Part shown: positions 60,168 to 64,000 of the stretch, one piece after another
Layout: each line of letters opens with the position of its first letter
Numbering within the stretch: the stretch's first letter is position 1
Source: DATHZQ01 sp035458525
GTDB taxonomy: Bacteria > Actinomycetota > Acidimicrobiia > Spongiisociales > UBA5794
Direction: 5' to 3'
Assembly (NCBI GenBank): GCA_035458525.1
Contig: DATHZQ010000051.1
Coordinates: 1-64,000, forward strand
DNA length: 64,000 nt
Notes under the pieces: generated by a model
Told to the model about the DNA's origin: nothing
The model's database searches: none
What the model saw: only the letters and a program-made list of their open reading frames with translations
Made by a program: the position numbers and the translations under genes

Positions 60168-60978
60168 CGTACACCGCGCCCAGGTGGAGCAGGCCTTCGA
60201 TACGGCCCGCGCCGAGGGTCGCAGCCTCCTGTTGCCGTACCTCACTGCCGGCCTGCCGAACCCGGAGGAATCAGTCGATCTGTTCCTCGCCATGGCGGAT
60301 GGCGGGGCGGATGGATTCGAGATCGGCATCCCCTACTCAGATCCGCTGATGGACGGCCCCACCATTCATGAAGCCGGGCTCACGGCGCTGGCGGCTGGAG
60401 CAACGTTCGAGCGCAGCATCGAGATCGTCGAGCAGGTCGTTGCCCGCACCGGACTTCCCGTCTTCGTCATGACGTACGCCAACCCCGTGCTGAGCCGCGG
60501 GCCAGAGGCATACGCCGCTCGGGTTGCCGGCGCCGGCGCCGCCGGCCTCATCGTCGCCGATCTGCCCGTTGACGAGGCGGGGCGTTTCGAGACCGCGACC
60601 TCGCGCAGTGGTCTTGGCCTGGTGTTGTTCGTTGCGCCGACGACCGATGACGAGCGGCTGCGCAGGGTGATCGAACATCAGCCCGTCTTCATCTACGGAG
60701 TGGCCAGGCTCGGAGTGACCGGAGAACAGCGCGAGGTGGGCGGAGACTCGCAACTCGCCGCACTGTCACAGCGGGTGCGATCTGCGACCGACCTTCCGCT
60801 CGTGGCCGGGGTTGGCATCGCCACGCCCGCAATGGCGGCAGAGGCTGCTCAGCATGCCGATGGTGTCATCGTCGGCTCGGCGCTGGTGCGGCGTGTGCTC
60901 GATGCGCCGGACGCCGCGGCGGCGGCGAAATCGCTGCATACGGCAGTCGCCGATTTGGCGGCAGCGGTCCGGCGTTGA
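60160..60978 (+). CDS. trpA: Tryptophan synthase alpha chain
   Basis: This 272-residue TIM barrel has the catalytic Glu and Asp in GFEIGIPYSDPLMDGPTI, MTYANPVLSRG, LIVADLPVDEA, GVARLGVTGEQ and VAGVGIATP. It releases indole from indole-3-glycerol phosphate in complex with TrpB. The motif GVTGEQR has Glu where many have AR, a minor change. It ends the trp gene block. Confidence 0.95.
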   Translation: MVDVHRAQVEQAFDTARAEGRSLLLPYLTAGLPNPEESVDLFLAMADGGADGFEIGIPYSDPLMDGPTIHEAGLTALAAGATFERSIEIVEQVVARTGLPVFVMTYANPVLSRGPEAYAARVAGAGAAGLIVADLPVDEAGRFETATSRSGLGLVLFVAPTTDDERLRRVIEHQPVFIYGVARLGVTGEQREVGGDSQLAALSQRVRSATDLPLVAGVGIATPAMAAEAAQHADGVIVGSALVRRVLDAPDAAAAAKSLHTAVADLAAAVRR

Positions 60979-60990
60979 GCGCAGACCGGC

Positions 60991-61674
60991 TCACCGGATC
61001 GGTGGCCAGATCGCGTTGACCTGCGGATCATCAGGATCGTGGACGACCCAGATCGCGTCGTCCGGGGCGTAGACGGTTATGGCGGGGTTGAACGTGCTGC
61101 GACGGCCCCGGTGCGTCTCCCCACCGGTGTCGAACTCGTACTCCACCGGAAAGGCAGGCCGGCCGTTGATGCGGATCGAGGTATCGCTCCCGACCGAGGT
61201 GACCCTGCCCCGCACTGTTGTCCCATGACGCCACGCCTGGAGGCGGCTCCTCGCCTCGGTCCGTGCCACCTGGAGTATGCGCAGCCCGATGGCGGCGAAG
61301 AAGAGCCCGAAGATCGCTGCGGGAAGGAAGCGCCAGGAAACCGTGATCGCCGCGACGCCCACGAGGAGCAGCGGGAGGCCGAACTTCGCACGCATCGAGC
61401 TGAAGTCGTAGGTCCAGCCGAAACCGTCGAGCTCGCGTGGAGCGACGTCGGGGGGATCGGTGTACGAGGCGTCGGACGGCCGGTGCCGGTGTCGGTGCCG
61501 GGGCACGACGGGGCTCTCGGTCGACGGGCCCGGGTTGGCGGCGGATCTCCTCCACGGAACGCGGCGTGAGCCCGTCGTCGAGCAGCTTCGTGATGGCCTC
61601 GGCCCGGTCGGCGGCTTGGACGGTGGCGCGGATACGCCGAAGCGATCCATCGCCTCGTACTCGTAGTCAAGCAT
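60991..61674 (-). CDS. DUF3592-like membrane protein, possibly frameshifted near the N-terminus
   Basis: The C-terminal 130 residues are convincing: two hydrophobic helices (LPLLLVGVAAITVSW and AAIFGLFFAAIGL) and a beta domain with VRGRVTSVG, VEYEFDTGGE and VVHDPDDP, like DUF3592. The first 90 residues in this frame are low-complexity and unlike a protein. A neighbouring frame over about 61625-61520 instead reads like a regular helix (AADRAEAITKLLDDGLTPRS). One base may be gained or lost around 61500. A shorter product from the ATG near 61396 is also possible. Confidence 0.55.
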   Translation of the reverse strand: MLDYEYEAMDRFGVSAPPSKPPTGPRPSRSCSTTGSRRVPWRRSAANPGPSTESPVVPRHRHRHRPSDASYTDPPDVAPRELDGFGWTYDFSSMRAKFGLPLLLVGVAAITVSWRFLPAAIFGLFFAAIGLRILQVARTEARSRLQAWRHGTTVRGRVTSVGSDTSIRINGRPAFPVEYEFDTGGETHRGRRSTFNPAITVYAPDDAIWVVHDPDDPQVNAIWPPIR

Positions 61675-61724
61675 CCTCGTAGTCAGGCATCGTGTCCTAC
61701 CTGCTGGCCGCCTGGTTCACCACC

Positions 61725-61811
61725 TGGTACCGGGAGGGGGACTCGAACCCCCACGGGCTTGCGCCCAACGGATTTTGAGTCCGTCGCGTCTACCAATTTC
61801 GCCATCCCGGC
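61725..61811 (-). tRNA. tRNA-Leu (anticodon CAA)
   Basis: This 87-nt gene includes the encoded CCA. The acceptor stem GCCGGGA pairs with TCCCGGT, ending in discriminator A. The anticodon loop CTCAAAA gives anticodon CAA, reading UUG. The long variable arm GGGC-gcaa-GCCC is a class II feature, and the T-arm GGGGGTTCGAGTCCCCC is perfect. No introns or tandem tRNAs are nearby. Confidence 0.96.
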
Positions 61812-61848
61812 GCGCTGACGAGATGGTAGCGCCCGTATCATTTGCGCC

Positions 61849-62124
61849 ATGCGAAGGATCGAGCGTCGGCTCTTCCAACTCAACGACGAGATCGCCGCGC
61901 TGCGACGCGACGAGGAACTGGCGCGCGAGGAGCTCATCTTCCACGAGCATCTGAACGACGATGCGCAGCGGGACGCCATCGTCAGCGACAGCCCGATCGA
62001 TCGTGCCGATGCTCGCGAGACCGGAGCCGATGTCGCCCGTTTCAAACGCCACATCGCCAAGATCGAGAAGACCCGTCTCCGGCTCGAGGCACAGCGTGAC
62101 CGCCTGATTCGCAAGCTCGGCTGA
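61849..62124 (+). CDS. Small coiled-coil protein
   Basis: This 91-residue, highly charged, almost entirely helical protein has heptad-like spacing in RRIERRLFQLNDEIAALRRDEE and again in KRHIAKIEKTRLRLEAQRDRL. No family recognised. A TATCAT box (61836-61841) lies 7 nt before the ATG without a ribosome-binding site. It sits between the divergent tRNA-Leu and polA. Confidence 0.65.
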   Translation: MRRIERRLFQLNDEIAALRRDEELAREELIFHEHLNDDAQRDAIVSDSPIDRADARETGADVARFKRHIAKIEKTRLRLEAQRDRLIRKLG

Positions 62125-62201
62125 GGCCGCGTGCGCCCGGAGGGTGCAACGTTCGGCGATTGTGAACCTCTGGGGGATGGCCGAACCTAAGGTACGCAGC
62201 T

Positions 62202-64000
62202 ATGCCGACGCTCGCCCTCCTGGACGGCCACAGCCTGGCCTACCGCGCCTTCTACGCACTGCCTTCGGATCTCGCCACCTCGGCTGGTCAGGTCACCAAC
62301 GCCGTCTTCGGGTTCACGTCGATGCTCATCAAGCTGCTCGGCGATGAGCGCCCCGACGCCGTTGCGGTCGCGTGGGATGTGCGTGGGCCGAACTTCCGCA
62401 AGGAGATGTACGAGGACTACAAGGCGCAGCGCGAGCGTCCCCCCGACTTGTTTGCAGCGCAGCTGCCGCTGATCGACGACGTGCTGCGGGCGCTCAAGAT
62501 CACGCAGCTGCGGGCTCCGGGGTACGAAGCCGACGACGTGATCGCCACGCTCGCCGGTGAAGCTGGGGGAGCGGGCTGGGACGTGGTGGTGGTGACCGGC
62601 GATCGAGACGCGTTCCAACTCGTCGACGATCAGGTCAAGGTGCTGTACACATGGCGCGGCGTCTCCGAGTCGGTGATCGCAGATGCTGACTGGATCGAAG
62701 GCCGCTACGGCGTGCGTCCCGACCAGTACCTCGACTACGCGTCGTTTCGTGGCGACAACTCGGACAATCTCCCCGGCGTGCCCAAGGTGGGGGAGAAGAC
62801 CGCGGCCAAGCTGATCAACAGCTACGGCTCGGTGGAAGGGGTTTACGAGCACCTCGACGAGCAGACCCCCAAGCTCAAGGAGAATCTGGAGGCGTTTCAC
62901 GGCCAAGTGCTGTTGAACCGCAAGCTGATGGCACTCGTTCGGGATGTGCCGGTCAAGGGAGTCGACGGCGAGCCCGTCGAACCCGGCGACTTCCTGCTCG
63001 AGGCGTGGGACCACGACGAGGTGCGGGAGGTATTCGACAGCCTTGCGTTCCGCACGCTCTGGGAACGGCTCCTGGAGCTCGGCGGTCAAGCGCCGGTGCA
63101 AGCCGAGGTGTTCGACATCGATGTGCGGAGCGCGGTGGCGCCCGGCGAGCTTCCTGACGGGACGGAGCCGCTGGCGGTGGAGGTGGTTTGGGACGGACCG
63201 GAGCTCGCCGGCCTCGTCGTGGCCACGGACGGAGACGACGTGGCCTTCGTACCGGCGGCAAAGCTCGATGCCGTTGGTTCGGTTCTGCGGGAGCGTCGCA
63301 TCGTGGCGCACGATGCAAAGCCGATCGTGCGGCTCCTGATCGAGTTGGGCCTCGAGCCCCCGCCGGTGGCCTTCGACACCGCGCTCGCGGCGTATCTCGT
63401 CAATCCGGCCCAACGCACTCCCGATCTGCCCGACCTCGCACAGCGCGAGTTGGGGCTCGCCGTGACCGACGACGGCGGTGAGCAGGCGGCGGCCACCGAG
63501 CAGGGTGCGTTCAACTTCGACGACGAACCCGGTCCCGACGTCGACGCAGCCGGACGGCGTGCGGTTGCGGTCACCCGGTTGGTGCAGCCGATGCGTGCGC
63601 AGCTCCATGCCCGCGGCGGCGCAGAGCTCTTCGAGGACATCGAGCTGCCGCTGGTCACGATCCTTGCGCAGATGGAGGTCACCGGCATCGGCGTCGACCG
63701 TGCCTTCCTCGAGCAACTCTCCGAGGACCTTCACAAGCGGCTCGGCGCACTGGAGTCGGAGATTCACGCCGCAGCCGGTGGGCCCTTCAACGTGAACTCG
63801 ACCCTGCAACTGCGTGAGATTCTCTTCGATCGCCTCGGCCTGCCGGTCCTGAAGAAGACCCCGAAGGGTGCTCCATCGACGGATGCCACCGTGCTCGCCA
63901 AGCTGCGAGACGCCCATCCTCTGGTCGATGCCCTGCTCCAGTTCCGCGAGTTGGAGAAGCTTCGCTCCACCTACGTGGACGCGATGCTGCCGCTGATCGA
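62202..64000 (+). CDS. polA: DNA polymerase I (partial, cut by window edge)
   Basis: The frame holds 599 codons and continues past the window. The N-terminal 5'-3' exonuclease domain (about residues 1-290) has LLDGHSLAYRAFYALP, GYEADDVIATLA, VVTGDRDAFQLV and GDNSDNLPGVPKVGEKTA. A 3'-5' exonuclease-like domain (about 300-480) follows, lacking clear catalytic acidic residues, as in other actinobacterial PolA. The start of the polymerase domain (GPFNVNSTLQLREILF) is reached. It is needed for repair and Okazaki-fragment maturation. An inverted repeat GTTCGGC/GCCGAAC (62151-62157, 62180-62186) lies just before the start. Confidence 0.95.
   Translation, partial: MPTLALLDGHSLAYRAFYALPSDLATSAGQVTNAVFGFTSMLIKLLGDERPDAVAVAWDVRGPNFRKEMYEDYKAQRERPPDLFAAQLPLIDDVLRALKITQLRAPGYEADDVIATLAGEAGGAGWDVVVVTGDRDAFQLVDDQVKVLYTWRGVSESVIADADWIEGRYGVRPDQYLDYASFRGDNSDNLPGVPKVGEKTAAKLINSYGSVEGVYEHLDEQTPKLKENLEAFHGQVLLNRKLMALVRDVPVKGVDGEPVEPGDFLLEAWDHDEVREVFDSLAFRTLWERLLELGGQAPVQAEVFDIDVRSAVAPGELPDGTEPLAVEVVWDGPELAGLVVATDGDDVAFVPAAKLDAVGSVLRERRIVAHDAKPIVRLLIELGLEPPPVAFDTALAAYLVNPAQRTPDLPDLAQRELGLAVTDDGGEQAAATEQGAFNFDDEPGPDVDAAGRRAVAVTRLVQPMRAQLHARGGAELFEDIELPLVTILAQMEVTGIGVDRAFLEQLSEDLHKRLGALESEIHAAAGGPFNVNSTLQLREILFDRLGLPVLKKTPKGAPSTDATVLAKLRDAHPLVDALLQFRELEKLRSTYVDAMLPLI

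Noticed and set aside
62151..62186. Inverted repeat GTTCGGC/GCCGAAC before polA as an SOS operator
   Set aside because: The arms are 22 bp apart and do not fit the actinobacterial LexA box (CGAAC-N4-GTTCG type). It is noted only as a possible hairpin or unknown operator.

Overview
The window is a high-GC, densely coded stretch of bacterial chromosome. It most likely comes from an actinobacterium, perhaps Acidimicrobiia or a neighbouring class. The evidence is a division/cell-wall (dcw) cluster without ftsA that runs ftsZ-pgeF-yggS-sepF-yggT, a long type-2-like IleRS behind a translational-type T-box, a WS/DGAT acyltransferase, a DUF3097 protein, a paired Get3/ArsA-like ATPase locus like mycobacterial Rv3679-Rv3680, a ThyX-like protein, and many starts that look leaderless. 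The class-level placement is inference. No phage, plasmid, insertion sequence or CRISPR array was seen.

Layout. 1-4.3 kb (minus): a MoxR ATPase-DUF58-transglutaminase operon, cut by the left edge. 4.4-9.2 kb: small genes, an HNH nuclease, a DUF389 membrane protein, a Thr/Pro-rich secreted protein, a HAD phosphatase and DUF3097. 9.4-27 kb (plus): an almost unbroken dcw operon, mraZ-rsmH-ftsL-ftsI-murEF-mraY-murD-ftsW-murG-murC-murB-ftsQ-ftsZ-pgeF-yggS-sepF-yggT, with most genes overlapping by 1-19 bases. MurE and MurF are one fused protein. 27-30.5 kb (minus): ileS with its T-box. 30.5-34.3 kb (plus): yggU, a DksA-like gene, lspA, rluD-type and WS/DGAT. 34.3-36.5 kb (minus): two different phosphofructokinases. 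36.7-41.6 kb (plus): dnaE and a PQQ-type sugar dehydrogenase bracketed by two copies of a 32-bp hairpin repeat. 41.6-48 kb: a sigma-factor fragment, a GNAT gene, an SDR-like gene, two ArsA-like ATPases, a large ThyX-like protein and small membrane proteins. 48-53.4 kb: thioesterase, xpt, nth, MATE, MFS and ccdA. 53.4-61 kb (plus): trpE-ygfZ, a decayed two-component system, a c-type cytochrome, then trpC-trpF-trpB-trpA. 61-64 kb: a DUF3592-like gene, tRNA-Leu(CAA), a small coiled-coil gene and polA, cut by the right edge.

The dcw genes make the cytoplasmic and lipid-linked peptidoglycan precursors (MurB-F, MraY, MurG), the septal synthase (FtsW/FtsI) and the Z-ring with its anchor (FtsZ, SepF). 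MurE carries the meso-diaminopimelate motif DNPR. The cluster begins at a promoter carrying three perfect GTGGG boxes 10 bp apart, the known MraZ operator pattern. The most unusual non-coding signals are a roughly 105-nt inverted repeat that buries the rsmH ribosome-binding site and start codon, and a nested three-way-junction structure at the ftsQ-ftsZ boundary. A recurring TAnnnT box 6-10 nt before start codons that lack a Shine-Dalgarno sequence suggests widespread leaderless transcription.
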